From assembly GCF_030056655.1 (NCBI RefSeq), contig NZ_JASHIE010000002.1:434001-498000 (forward strand): 64,000 nucleotides of DNA, written 5' to 3'. Numbering within the stretch: position 1 is the stretch's first letter; every line of letters starts with the position of its first letter. A program made the position numbers and the translations under genes. The notes beneath the pieces are model-generated. The model searched no databases. It was not told where the DNA came from and was given only the letters and a program-made list of their open reading frames with translations. Positions 28,199 through 37,320 of the stretch are shown here, in pieces. The DNA comes from Flectobacillus rivi. Its GTDB lineage: Bacteria; Bacteroidota; Bacteroidia; Cytophagales; Spirosomataceae.

Positions 28199-29707
28199 CT
28201 ATTTGATCAATTTTAGTTTACGTAAAATACCCATCACCGTTTTGTTGGCATCTTCGGATATTTTGAAATACAATACGCCTCCTCCAAATACAGCACAAAT
28301 CAATAAAGAACGTACTGCTACTGTCATCATTATTCCTACCAATCCAGACCCTAAAGTAGGAATAAGCGTTGCCAAGAAATAGGTCAATATAAACAACCCT
28401 AAAACTTTTACAGTCGCCGAAGTAAATGGTTGAAGTTTGAGTTTAAAAAGAATAAAGAAATACTTGGTGGCATTATAAACCACTACCGAAGTTAGCGCTG
28501 CCAGTGCTGCGCCATTGAAGCTATAAATGGGTATTAAAATCAAATTTGTTACGATAATCAATACTGCCAACAACACGTAAAAAGCTAAATCATAACGGTA
28601 ATATTTCGAATTGATTAATATCTCCGAGTTGAGCCCAGTAGCCATATCAATCACCTTGCTCATACCAAAGAAAAACACCACCCAACGACCTTGCGAATAA
28701 ATATCTGCTTTGGGTAAAAGTTGGAAAATTTCGTCTACGTTACACCAAATTCCAAGAAATAAAAAACCTCCTACAATGAATAAAACTAGTGAAGATTTTC
28801 GGTAAATTTCTTCAATATGTGCCATATCATTTTTCTGCCAAGACTCTGCCAATAGTGGCAAACTGATAGAGGCAATGGCATTTCGTGGAATGGCAATCAC
28901 AAGGGCTATTCTAGATGCAATATCAAAAATAGCCGTAGTATTTAACCCTCCGTCGTAGGCAGGCAACATGATTTTTTCAACATGTTGAATCAGCGTGAAA
29001 CTAGCTCCTGCCAACAATACCCATAAGCCATATTGGTACATTTCCTTGAATAAGGGACTCCTATAGATGTTCCAATCAATGGTCAAGTAGAGCTTTCCTA
29101 GTATTTTGATATAAGCAAACAAGGCAATAATACCTAGTATATAGGTTACTACGGTAATACCAATTAATTGTTCGAAGGATATATATCCTAATCCAAAAAG
29201 AATCACTAATAATCCATTAGATAGACGAAGCCCTAACTCCCGAATAATGGCAGGAACTACTATACGCAAATGCACCTTTGCATAAGCTTCCAATACAGAA
29301 ATATAAGCAATACAAAAAGTCAGCGGCAGCATATAATAGTAATACTGACTCAGTAGTGGCGACTTACTTTCGTAAATTCCATTAAACACCGATTGTAAAG
29401 AAAGATATAGAATTGCGAAGATTCCTAAACCAACCAATGGAGTTACCAATAAAAAACCTAAAAAGCCATTATGTCGTTTTTCATCATCAGCAAAACGATT
29501 GAAATAACGTGTAGCAATATGCGGCACCCCAATTTGGGCAAATGAAGCAAAAACGGTTGTAAAGCTGACCATAGCCGAAGCATACAGACCAAACTGTTCT
29601 TGCGTCAAAAATTTATTGTAAATAACAAGGACGTTCAATACCCCCACTGCCGTTCCTACATAAGTAACGATTGAACTTTTTAATCCTTGACGAATAATAA
29701 TGCCCAT
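28199..29707 (-). CDS. Polysaccharide flippase (Wzx-like, MOP superfamily)
   Basis: 502 residues, with 12-14 predicted transmembrane helices along the whole length and the typical N-terminal pattern of a lipid-linked oligosaccharide flippase (GLKSSIVTYVGTAVG, then FLTQEQFGLYA). Such proteins move undecaprenyl-linked repeat units across the inner membrane. It lies between two glycosyltransferases and two methyltransferases, supporting a Wzx/Wzy-type pathway, although no Wzy polymerase was seen in the window. Confidence 0.9.
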   Translation of the reverse strand: MGIIIRQGLKSSIVTYVGTAVGVLNVLVIYNKFLTQEQFGLYASAMVSFTTVFASFAQIGVPHIATRYFNRFADDEKRHNGFLGFLLVTPLVGLGIFAILYLSLQSVFNGIYESKSPLLSQYYYYMLPLTFCIAYISVLEAYAKVHLRIVVPAIIRELGLRLSNGLLVILFGLGYISFEQLIGITVVTYILGIIALFAYIKILGKLYLTIDWNIYRSPLFKEMYQYGLWVLLAGASFTLIQHVEKIMLPAYDGGLNTTAIFDIASRIALVIAIPRNAIASISLPLLAESWQKNDMAHIEEIYRKSSLVLFIVGGFLFLGIWCNVDEIFQLLPKADIYSQGRWVVFFFGMSKVIDMATGLNSEILINSKYYRYDLAFYVLLAVLIIVTNLILIPIYSFNGAALAALTSVVVYNATKYFFILFKLKLQPFTSATVKVLGLFILTYFLATLIPTLGSGLVGIMMTVAVRSLLICAVFGGGVLYFKISEDANKTVMGILRKLKLIK

Positions 29708-29865
29708 AATTTATTGAGTGATTTAGCGAGTTGGTTATCGAGCGATCAAATATTTATCCATAAAATGCTAGTTATCAATATATTTAATCACTTTTACCGC
29801 TCTTAAACTTCTTTACAAAACGACCAAATTGGAATTAAAACTTCCTAATTGTATTTCTTTAGCTA

Positions 29866-30597
29866 TTAACTTTTTATTGCAATACGACCTGTATAATCGA
29901 TACGGTTTAACAACAATGAGCCGTTGAAATACTCATCAACTGCACGCTTACATCCTTCCCAGTGACCATAATCATCAATGACTAAAACCCCCTTTTGAAT
30001 TAATAAAGGATATAAATATTTCAACTCGTGAGCCGTTGACTCGTACCAGTCAGTATCCAAACGCAACAAAGCAATCGGTGCATCAGGCATCGTAGCAGGG
30101 ATAGTATCTTCTACTTTTCCTTTTACAAAATGTACCAAATCTTGAGGATATCCCGTTGATCGCATATTAGTTTGCACATCATTAAGATCCGCCAAGCACC
30201 ACACAGAATTCTCTTTATTTTCGACATTTTGATCCATCAATTCCTTGGCTTGTCCACCACGAAAATCTACGTCATCAGCTGTTGGCTCAGACATTCCTTC
30301 GTAGGTATCATACAAGTAAAGCTTACGATTAGTGACGCCTAGTTCTTTTAAAGTTAGGGCAATCATCATTGAGCTTCCGCCTCTCCAAACACCACATTCC
30401 ACAAAACTCCCTGCAATATTATTTTTGACTATATATGTAACAGCATTATATAGTGCGTACATACGCTCGACGCTAGTCATCGTGTAGGGACGACACGCCT
30501 TTAAGATTTTCAAAAATGTTGGATCGTTGATAAAATCTTCCTCTTTTTGCACTTTGGCAATCTTATAGCCAAACGGTTTTAATAATTTGCTAATCAT
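29866..30597 (-). CDS. TylF/MycF-like class I O-methyltransferase
   Basis: 243 residues. The N-terminal region has the ERMYALYNAV helix. The SAM motif is FVECGVWRGGSSMMIA (about 61-76), followed by LYLYDTYEGMSEPT (about 93) and the metal-binding stretch LRLDTDWYESTAHELKYLYP (about 178) with VIDDYGHW (about 208). TylF and MycF methylate sugars on macrolides; homologues in glycan loci presumably methylate sugar hydroxyls. It is the second sugar-type methyltransferase of this cluster. Confidence 0.88.
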   Translation of the reverse strand: MISKLLKPFGYKIAKVQKEEDFINDPTFLKILKACRPYTMTSVERMYALYNAVTYIVKNNIAGSFVECGVWRGGSSMMIALTLKELGVTNRKLYLYDTYEGMSEPTADDVDFRGGQAKELMDQNVENKENSVWCLADLNDVQTNMRSTGYPQDLVHFVKGKVEDTIPATMPDAPIALLRLDTDWYESTAHELKYLYPLLIQKGVLVIDDYGHWEGCKRAVDEYFNGSLLLNRIDYTGRIAIKS

Positions 30598-30688
30598 AAA
30601 TTTATTGGAGTAAACGGAAATGGATTGTGAGCTTCGTAACTCAGAAATTATGTAAATCTAATCGAATCTATTTTGTCTATTTTGAAAA

Positions 30689-30718
30689 TAGCCGCCAGAT
30701 GATTTATCATGGCGGCTA
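30689..30718 (-). terminator. Hairpin terminator between GT4 and TylF-like genes
   Basis: A 9-bp stem (TAGCCGCCA / TGGCGGCTA) with a 12-nt loop, followed on the minus strand by TTTTC. It lies 74 bp after the stop of the upstream glycosyltransferase and may split the cluster into two transcripts. Confidence 0.6.
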
Positions 30719-30791
30719 CATACCTACATAAAGCCCACAAAAATAGACAATCTAATCTTAAAATGCTACATTCTAAACCTTAGTAAAAATA

Positions 30792-31892
30792 TCATTTTTC
30801 TAATATCTCTCTCAGCGTATCAACTCTTTTCGACATTTCGTAATAATCCTCCATGTGTTGACGAGCACTTCTTCCCATTTGTCCACAGAGTTCTGGATTA
30901 TTTATCAATAGGGTCATATACTTGGCCATTTCCTCCCAATCTCCTTCATTCACTAGAAAACCTGTTTTTTTGTGAACCACAGCATCTTTGATACCTGCAT
31001 GATAAGTACTTACAATCGGTAATCCAACTGCAGAAGCTTCTAATATAGATACTGGTGTTCCTTCCGAATCTCCATTTGGCGCAAACATAGAATGTTGCAC
31101 AAAAACTCTTGCGGTTTTCAGTAAATCAATAATTTCTGCGGGTCTTTTAACACCTAATAATTCTACCTGAGATTCAATTCCTAACTCTTTTACCAGTGCT
31201 TTTGCCTCTTCCCAAAGCTCGCCTTCACCGATCATTTTTAGTTTAGCATCTGGTACTGTTTGTAATACCTTGTGAAAAGCCCTTATGGTTGAAAAAGGCG
31301 ATTTTTTAGCCGTAAATCTACCAACTGCCATGAATATCTTATCGCTGTTTTCTGGTGTACCCAAGGTAAACAAGCTTGTATTAACAAAACAAGAGTTGAA
31401 GATAACCTTATCAGGGTCTGCTCCAAACTCGATAAGCTTATTTCTCATGTCCCTCGAAACAGCAATAATTCCTTTTACCGTCTTGAACATCTTCTGGTAG
31501 GTAGGCAAATACTTGTCTAAGGTAGCTTTGTCGTTTGCGTCAAATCCATGAAAATGAACCACCAATCCAACATTAGCCTTTACACAAGCATCGTTAATTG
31601 TTGCCCCCATTGGACCATATTGAGCCAAGACAACATCTATGTTGTTTTTGGTCAAATATCTGGCTAAGAAAAACGTATAAATCTTATGATAGAGACTAGG
31701 TAATACATTTCTCAAACCTCCTCGTACATAAAGAATATTGAAAGGAAAAGGCAGAAAGGATACATCGTTTTTATCAAGAGACGGATACCACCCCTCGTAA
31801 ATCGTGATTTTAGGTTGCAGTTGTTCTATTTGATCATGAATAAAAGTTTCACTGAATCGAAACTTATTAGGGTATGCAAAGCAAAGGTTCAT
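30792..31892 (-). CDS. GT4 family glycosyltransferase
   Basis: 366 residues, GT-B fold. It shows VVHFHGFDAND (about 130), FMAVGRFTAKKSP (about 203), LKMIGEGELW (about 231) and the canonical family 4 donor motif EGTPVSILEASAVGLPIVST (about 289), with both glutamates in place. It is likely to be an initiating or chain-extending enzyme of the glycan cluster. A terminator separates it from the next gene, and an inserted-looking repeat element lies upstream. Confidence 0.9.
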   Translation of the reverse strand: MNLCFAYPNKFRFSETFIHDQIEQLQPKITIYEGWYPSLDKNDVSFLPFPFNILYVRGGLRNVLPSLYHKIYTFFLARYLTKNNIDVVLAQYGPMGATINDACVKANVGLVVHFHGFDANDKATLDKYLPTYQKMFKTVKGIIAVSRDMRNKLIEFGADPDKVIFNSCFVNTSLFTLGTPENSDKIFMAVGRFTAKKSPFSTIRAFHKVLQTVPDAKLKMIGEGELWEEAKALVKELGIESQVELLGVKRPAEIIDLLKTARVFVQHSMFAPNGDSEGTPVSILEASAVGLPIVSTYHAGIKDAVVHKKTGFLVNEGDWEEMAKYMTLLINNPELCGQMGRSARQHMEDYYEMSKRVDTLREILEK

Positions 31893-31921
31893 TATCTATC
31901 GGCTATTAAAAATGTACACTC

Positions 31922-32136
31922 GAAACATGAGTCATCCCTAATTTAGTGATTGAGCGGATGAGTGATTATATTACAATTTATATTCTAGTAGTAGAGACGC
32001 AATGATTGCGTCTTAAGCCAAGTTATATCTAGCATAGTAGCATCAAAAAAGCGATCGAAAACTATTTTTCGACCGCTTTTTTGATGAAAATTTGGAGAAT
32101 AACCCTAATCTTAAAATTCGGGATGACTCATGTTTC
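31922..32136. mobile_element. MITE-like repeat family 1, copy A
   Basis: About 215 bp bounded by imperfect inverted ends (GAAACATGAGTCATCCC... and its complement). Inside are a small inverted repeat (AGACGCAA/TTGCGTCT, 31995-32013) and a 20-bp-stem hairpin (32042-32085, one mismatch) with A and T tracts that could act as a bidirectional terminator. A close copy lies at 38167-38357. It has no coding capacity. Confidence 0.7.
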
Positions 32137-32286
32137 ATATTAGTCGTATTAAATCTTGATTTTGAATCTCTTTTATCAATTTAGTAAGTATTAAAAAGGC
32201 TAGACTAACAATATGCCTGAAGTGCTTTTTGATAGTACTTATCTGTCTTATAACTGATATATGATTAACTAATAACTTCTTTCTAC

Positions 32287-32981
32287 TTAGTTTGAAGAAA
32301 GTTGACTTATTTCTTCAGTTGACAAGGCTCTTTCAAAAACTTTCACTTCATCAATCGTGCCTATAAAGCCCTGTCCAGTATGTCTATTCCCAATATAAAA
32401 TCTTTGTGTTCCGTAGCCATATCCAGCAGATTTTCCCTCTACGGCCAAACTACCAATTTGCTTTCCATCGATATATGCCTTAAAGTTCTGACCATCACGA
32501 GTAAAAGCTAAATGCACCCACTTTTTGGCAACCATTGACGACAAGGCATTGGGGCTTAGGACTAAATTACTACCATCCTCATTATAGCTGGTCAGAGCCA
32601 TCCCGATACCTCATAATAATTGTTGGCTACATTAATAAGTTGATCTCCTCCCGAAGAGCCGATAGACATTGCTGTCCTAATTGTCCCCTCAGTTGGAATA
32701 GATTCAAGCATAGCCCATAAGGACACGGTAAAATCATTTTTGATAGCAGGCTTTGGAAATTCAATATAAGAGTTTCCATCAAAATAATAGGCACTATTGA
32801 TATTGCCATTTTTATCATCTGTTAGCCTTGCACGATAAATACTTATTGCACTATTGGTTCCTTTAGAATCATTCGTATTTCCATTAAATGAATAATATGA
32901 AATAAAATCTTTGGGAGTTGGGTCAGTTTTTTTACATCCTAAAAATAACAGCAACAATAAAATATAGTAAATAAATTTCAT
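32287..32981 (-). pseudogene. LamG (concanavalin A-like) lipoprotein, frameshifted
   Basis: The first part (from 32981) encodes a lipoprotein signal with lipobox LFLGC at residues 12-16 and the first half of a LamG domain (DFISYYSFNGNTNDSKG, YYFDGNSYIEFP). Its frame stops near 32593. The second half of the same domain continues in another frame (32287 to about 32601: WVHLAFTRDGQNFKAYIDG, RFYIGNRHTGQGFIGTIDEV, FERALSTEEI). One extra base in the short G-run near 32605 would rejoin them into about 231 residues. It is either a real inactivation or a sequencing error. LamG lipoproteins are surface carbohydrate-binding proteins; this one lies beside the glycan cluster. Confidence 0.8.
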
Positions 32982-33043
32982 GAACGAGAATACAATTTAA
33001 TCTCAGAGAAAAGCAAAATTATGAAACCTAAACAATATGAAGA

Positions 33044-33763
33044 CTATCTTTTCTTCGCCACCAACACATACGTACAAGCATCTTTATCGATGGTATCTTG
33101 TGCTGTAATTTTATCAAAAAAGATAATTTGTGGTTGCATAATGATCGCTAAAATAGGACGAAGAAACTTGGGAAGTTTGAACAACAATCCATCCTGAAAC
33201 AATTGTAATCCCATCGCAGCGCGCCCAATAATACCTTTAAAATAAACGACTTCAAAGCCTTCATCTTCTACAACTTTGCGCAGACCTGTCGACGTCCAAC
33301 GCCAAAAATCTGTTGGGTCTGGATGAAACATCCAATAGCCATGTGTACTCAAAATTAATAGTCCGTCATTTTTCAATACACGATGTGCCTCCTGTAAATA
33401 CTGTTTAGGATCCACAACATGCTCAAGCACTTGGGTCGAAAGTACAACATCAAGCTTCTCGGCATCGAGCTGGATAGCGCCAGTTGGTGCAATATGAATA
33501 TCAGCAATCGGGTTTAATTCAAGGTCGATACCCAAATATTGGGCTACGAAAGGAGCTACGATTGGCTCATAAGGCTTGTTGCCACAGCCGTAATCTGCAA
33601 GGGTAAGTTTTTGAGGACTTTTTGCCAAAAACAACTGCACAACCTCTTCTATTTGTGCACGCAATTTTCGTAAGTAATAATAACGAGCGGCCATTCGCCC
33701 AAATAATGAGGGATACAGTCTTTCTATACCAGCTTCTCTTTCAGTCATCATGATTGGTTTCAA
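33044..33763 (-). CDS. Class I SAM-dependent methyltransferase
   Basis: 239 residues. Motif I is LADYGCGNKPYEPIV (about 56), acidic loop YLGIDLE (about 78), then VVLSTQVLEHVVDPKQYLQEAHRVLKNDGLLILSTHG (about 105-141), the Methyltransf_11/23 pattern. HPDPTDFWRWT near 148 is typical of enzymes in polysaccharide loci. The substrate is unknown. It lies just upstream of the LamG pseudogene and in line with the glycan cluster. Confidence 0.85.
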   Translation of the reverse strand: MKPIMMTEREAGIERLYPSLFGRMAARYYYLRKLRAQIEEVVQLFLAKSPQKLTLADYGCGNKPYEPIVAPFVAQYLGIDLELNPIADIHIAPTGAIQLDAEKLDVVLSTQVLEHVVDPKQYLQEAHRVLKNDGLLILSTHGYWMFHPDPTDFWRWTSTGLRKVVEDEGFEVVYFKGIIGRAAMGLQLFQDGLLFKLPKFLRPILAIIMQPQIIFFDKITAQDTIDKDACTYVLVAKKR

Positions 33764-33928
33764 AACTCATTGGATAGGGTTTTCTTTCAAAATTTACCTT
33801 TCTCTCAACAAGTATAAAAATCGCTTAGTCTATGTTGGTGATTAGATGTTTATCAAAGTCAGAAACGTTGTACTCCTGCCTTTTGTAACAATTCACAAAG
33901 CTACTAAATTTTACTGTTTTAAAAGCAA

Positions 33929-33955
33929 AAAGCTCCCAGCAGAACTGAGAGCTTT
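33929..33955 (-). terminator. Terminator of the TPR protein gene
   Basis: An 11-bp stem (AAAGCTCTCAG / CTGGGAGCTTT on the minus strand, with one G-T pair) is followed by a T-rich tail. It lies 40 bp after the stop of the TPR gene. Confidence 0.75.
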
Positions 33956-33995
33956 GACATTTGCACAAATGATATTTAAAACTGAGTTGATTCTT

Positions 33996-35105
33996 TTACT
34001 TCAAAAATGCCTTTGCCTCGGCTGTAGTTGATTTATACTCTGCTATTTTCAAACACTTTTTTACATACTCTTTAGCTTTATCCTGATTCCCTTTTCGACG
34101 TTCTATTTTTGCCAAACTCAAATAAGCTAAGGCATGATAATCTTTCGTAAATCGCTCATCATAAGGCATTTTAACGCCTTTCAATAAATATGCTTCTGCT
34201 TGGTCGTCTTTATGCTGTCTTTCTAATTGAATTCCTTTAAAGATCGATGCTGCACATTGGAACATAATTCCTTTTTGTTTTTGAAGCTTAGCTACATAAT
34301 CATCAGCCTCCTCAAACTTGTTGAGAGCTGTCAAGATTTCAGCTCTTTGCATTTGATACAGTAAGTTATCTGGAAATTTTTCTATCAACATCGAATTATA
34401 ATGCAATGCTTTGGCTGGCGTGCCTTCGTACTTCATATATACATAACCCGCGTAAAAAGTCGCTTCATTTTTCACAAAAATAGTTTTGCGTGTCGCCAAG
34501 TCTAATTGCTGTAGCCCTAACTTTTTATTTCCATCTGCAAAAAAGAACATGAAAGGCTTAATCAAAGCATGAGTTTCAGGATATTCAACACGATAGTAGT
34601 TGTAGATACCCGAAGAGAACAAAAACTCTGGTTGTTTTTCTGTCCATTCTAGGCCTTTTTTCAAATAACTATAGGCTTTTTTGGCAACCCCAACAGCCTT
34701 CATAAATTCCTGATTATCGGCATCATAAGCCGCTATATAACCTAAGGTAGCTAATTCAAAAAAGTTGGCTTCTATATCATCTTCATCCTTGTCGAGCATT
34801 GCTTCTGCCAAAGTACGACTCTGAATCAGGTAGTTTAAATACACTTTTTGCTGAGCAGGATAATCTTTCAATGGAAAATATTGAAGTTCGGTTTGCAGTG
34901 CCATTAAGGTATAAGAAACAGGATGACTAGGATAACGAGCTCTAATTTTCTGGAAGATTTCTGTTGATTCTTTAAAATCATAAGAATACATTTTTTCTAA
35001 ACCTGCCTGAATTTGGTGACGAACATTAGTATCGTTTAAAATTTGAGCTTTTGAGATGTTGAAAGAGATGCTTAAGAGTAAAAGCAATGTGATAAATTTC
35101 TTCAT
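33996..35105 (-). CDS. Secreted TPR-repeat protein
   Basis: 369 residues. A signal peptide (about 1-20, ending SKAQ) is followed by helical repeats of TPR type over most of the length (for example DFKESTEIFQKIRARYPSHP, and NQDKAKEYVKKCLKIA near the C-terminus). No catalytic motif was seen. The pattern matches periplasmic or outer-membrane-associated TPR proteins common in Bacteroidota, of unknown function. It is transcribed alone, divergently from the M16 peptidase gene. Confidence 0.75.
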   Translation of the reverse strand: MKKFITLLLLLSISFNISKAQILNDTNVRHQIQAGLEKMYSYDFKESTEIFQKIRARYPSHPVSYTLMALQTELQYFPLKDYPAQQKVYLNYLIQSRTLAEAMLDKDEDDIEANFFELATLGYIAAYDADNQEFMKAVGVAKKAYSYLKKGLEWTEKQPEFLFSSGIYNYYRVEYPETHALIKPFMFFFADGNKKLGLQQLDLATRKTIFVKNEATFYAGYVYMKYEGTPAKALHYNSMLIEKFPDNLLYQMQRAEILTALNKFEEADDYVAKLQKQKGIMFQCAASIFKGIQLERQHKDDQAEAYLLKGVKMPYDERFTKDYHALAYLSLAKIERRKGNQDKAKEYVKKCLKIAEYKSTTAEAKAFLK

Positions 35106-35209
35106 AAGTTTTTGGTTGCGTATTGATGCAAGTAATCAATCTATACTACGACGATAAGGTTAGCAATATATGTGGTAAAGTCTTTTAATACAAATCAAAC
35201 CGATTTATG

Positions 35210-35217
35210 TACATTTG
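35210..35217 (+). promoter_or_regulatory. Candidate -7 box for the M16 peptidase gene
   Basis: TACATTTG matches the Bacteroidota TAnnTTTG box exactly. No good TTTG was found at the -33 position. It implies a leader of about 130 nt. Confidence 0.35.
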
Positions 35218-35354
35218 CGTTTACTATTCAATTAAGCCACGGCAATTTGCTTTGAGTCTTAAAAGATTGTTTTGTCTTTATTTTCGACCAGACCCTTGTT
35301 CGTCAAACCACAGAGAGAACCACAAGACTTGGGTTATACTCATACTCGGCATAT

Positions 35355-36593
35355 ATGATAAGCTACTCACATTTTATACTGAACAACGGACTTAAAGTTT
35401 ACGTTCACGAAGATCATTCTACTCCCATTGCAGCAGTAAATATTTTATATAATGTTGGCTCGCGCGATGAAGACGAAAGCAAAACGGGCTTTGCTCACTT
35501 GTTTGAACACTTAATGTTTGGTGGCTCCAAAAACATTGCGAGTTATGATACCCCACTACAACGTGTGGGTGGCGAAAATAACGCTTTTACTTCGCCAGAT
35601 ATTACCAATTATTATATCACCCTTCCGTCGGTGAACCTTGAAACGGCTTTTTGGCTCGAATCAGACCGTATGCTTTCGCTTTCGTTTGATCCAAAAGTGT
35701 TGGAAGTGCAACAAAAAGTAGTAATTGAAGAGTTCAAACAACGTTATTTGAATCAGCCTTATGGTGATGTTTGGCTCAAGCTTCGTCCTTTGGCATACAC
35801 TACTCACCCGTACCGTTGGGCTACGATTGGAAAAGAAATCTCTCACATCGAAAACGCAACGATGGACGATGTACGGGAGTTTTTCTACAAACATTATTTG
35901 CCCAATAATGCCGTAATGGTAGTGGCAGGAAATGTGACCTTGGAACAAGTAAAACAATTAGCTAAAAAATGGTTTGAGCCTATTCCGGCAGGTAATGTAA
36001 CACCAAGAAACTTGCCTCAGGAACCACGTCAAATGGCAGCTCGTTTTTTAGAAACAAATGCCAAAGTACCTCTAGATGCTGTTTACAAAGTATTCCATAC
36101 TCCAGCGAGATATGCGGATAATTTTAATGCAATAGATTTGGCAAGTGATATTTTGGGACGTAGTAAATCATCAAGATTATACAATAAACTGGTGAAAGAA
36201 AACCCACTTTTCAACTCTGTGAATGCCTACGTTACGGCATCGCTCGACCCTGGGCTACTTGTTATTCAAGGTAATCTTAATAACGATGTAAGCATCGAAG
36301 AAGGTGATGCGGCTATTCAAGAAGTGCTGAACGAATTTTTATCTCAGCCAATTGATGAAGAAGAATTGACGAAGGTAAAAAATCAGGCTGAATCAACGTT
36401 GGTTTTCTCAGAAGTAGAACTTCTGAACCGTGCTATGAATCTAGCTGTGGCAGCCAATGCTGGCGATCCTGAGTCGGTCAATCAAGAAACAGAAAAAATT
36501 CAGGCTGTTAACGCGGAACAGTTATCGACATCAATCAAAGATGTTTTAAGACCCGAAAACTGTTCAACCTTATACTATCGCTCAGAAGCATAA
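35355..36593 (+). CDS. M16 family zinc metallopeptidase
   Basis: 412 residues. The inverted zinc motif HLFEH (H48, E51, H52) is intact, with the downstream glutamate in VVIEEFKQR near 126-128. The N-terminal M16 domain is followed by an M16_C domain (about 165-345). This is the half-size, single-copy M16B type, which often works with a partner lacking the zinc site; no such partner is adjacent. There is no signal peptide, so it is probably cytosolic. Confidence 0.92.
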   Translation: MISYSHFILNNGLKVYVHEDHSTPIAAVNILYNVGSRDEDESKTGFAHLFEHLMFGGSKNIASYDTPLQRVGGENNAFTSPDITNYYITLPSVNLETAFWLESDRMLSLSFDPKVLEVQQKVVIEEFKQRYLNQPYGDVWLKLRPLAYTTHPYRWATIGKEISHIENATMDDVREFFYKHYLPNNAVMVVAGNVTLEQVKQLAKKWFEPIPAGNVTPRNLPQEPRQMAARFLETNAKVPLDAVYKVFHTPARYADNFNAIDLASDILGRSKSSRLYNKLVKENPLFNSVNAYVTASLDPGLLVIQGNLNNDVSIEEGDAAIQEVLNEFLSQPIDEEELTKVKNQAESTLVFSEVELLNRAMNLAVAANAGDPESVNQETEKIQAVNAEQLSTSIKDVLRPENCSTLYYRSEA

Positions 36594-36611
36594 ATATTAC
36601 ATTTAGGTAAT

Positions 36612-36652
36612 GAGAGCTAAACGCTAATGGATAAAGCTCTCGTTGCTTTTTT
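36612..36652 (+). terminator. Weak terminator after the M16 gene
   Basis: A 7-bp stem (GAGAGCT/AGCTCTC, 36612-36641) is followed by a T-rich run. Its position just after the M16 gene and before ispF suggests separate transcription. Confidence 0.5.
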
Positions 36653-36667
36653 CTTAAATATTAAAAC

Positions 36668-37144
36668 ATGAAAATCAGAGTAGGACAAGGATATGATGTT
36701 CACCGCCTTGAAGAAGGTCGTGATTTTTGGTTGGGAGGTATCAAAGTTCCTCACACACACGGAGCAGTCGGACACTCAGATGCAGACATTGCCTGTCATG
36801 TGATTTGTGATGCCCTGCTAGGAGCTGCCAATATGCGTAATATCGGGTATCATTTTTCGGATAAAGACCCACAATGGAAAGGCGTTGATTCTAAAATCTT
36901 ATTGGCACGAGTGATGGAAATGATTCGTGAGGCAGGTTGGGAAGTCAACAATATTGATGTAACAATTATTTTACAAGTACCAAAGTTAAACCCTCATATT
37001 CCAGAAATGAAACGAGTGTTAGCTGAGGTAATGAAGATTGACGAGGAAGACCTTTCTATCAAAGCCACCACTTCTGAACATATTGGCTTTGTAGGGCGTG
37101 GCGAAGGAATTGCAGCGCAATGTGTAGCCTTGATTACGAAGTAG
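36668..37144 (+). CDS. ispF: 2-C-methyl-D-erythritol 2,4-cyclodiphosphate synthase
   Basis: 158 residues, the normal family length. Zinc ligands are D10 and H12 (GYDVHRL) and the histidine in the GHSDADIACHVICDALLGAA signature (about 37-56); the C-terminal KATTSEHIGFVGRGEGIAA motif is present. It forms the cyclic diphosphate in the MEP isoprenoid pathway, in the cytosol as a trimer. dapF follows after a 176-bp stretch containing a dispersed repeat. Confidence 0.97.
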   Translation: MKIRVGQGYDVHRLEEGRDFWLGGIKVPHTHGAVGHSDADIACHVICDALLGAANMRNIGYHFSDKDPQWKGVDSKILLARVMEMIREAGWEVNNIDVTIILQVPKLNPHIPEMKRVLAEVMKIDEEDLSIKATTSEHIGFVGRGEGIAAQCVALITK

Positions 37145-37169
37145 TTGTGAATTAGGAGTGTATGCAGTA

Positions 37170-37290
37170 TCTATTTCGGATATCGGATGTTGGATTTCGG
37201 AAGTGTAAGCTTATATGTTTTAAAAAAAACGAAGGTCTTTTTCTTTATTTCCGAAATCAGAAATCCCAAATCTCTGAACCCTTATCTCTT
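37170..37290. repeat. Palindromic repeat family 2, partial copy between ispF and dapF
   Basis: It contains the family's inner arms (ATTTCGGATATCGGATGTTGG... and ...TTTCCGAAATCAGAAATCCC) but not the GTACGAAGG ends. It makes an in-frame open extension upstream of dapF that looks like coding sequence but is repeat DNA. Confidence 0.65.
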
Positions 37291-37320
37291 AAAATATTGT
37301 TAACTAAAAAACTATTTCTC

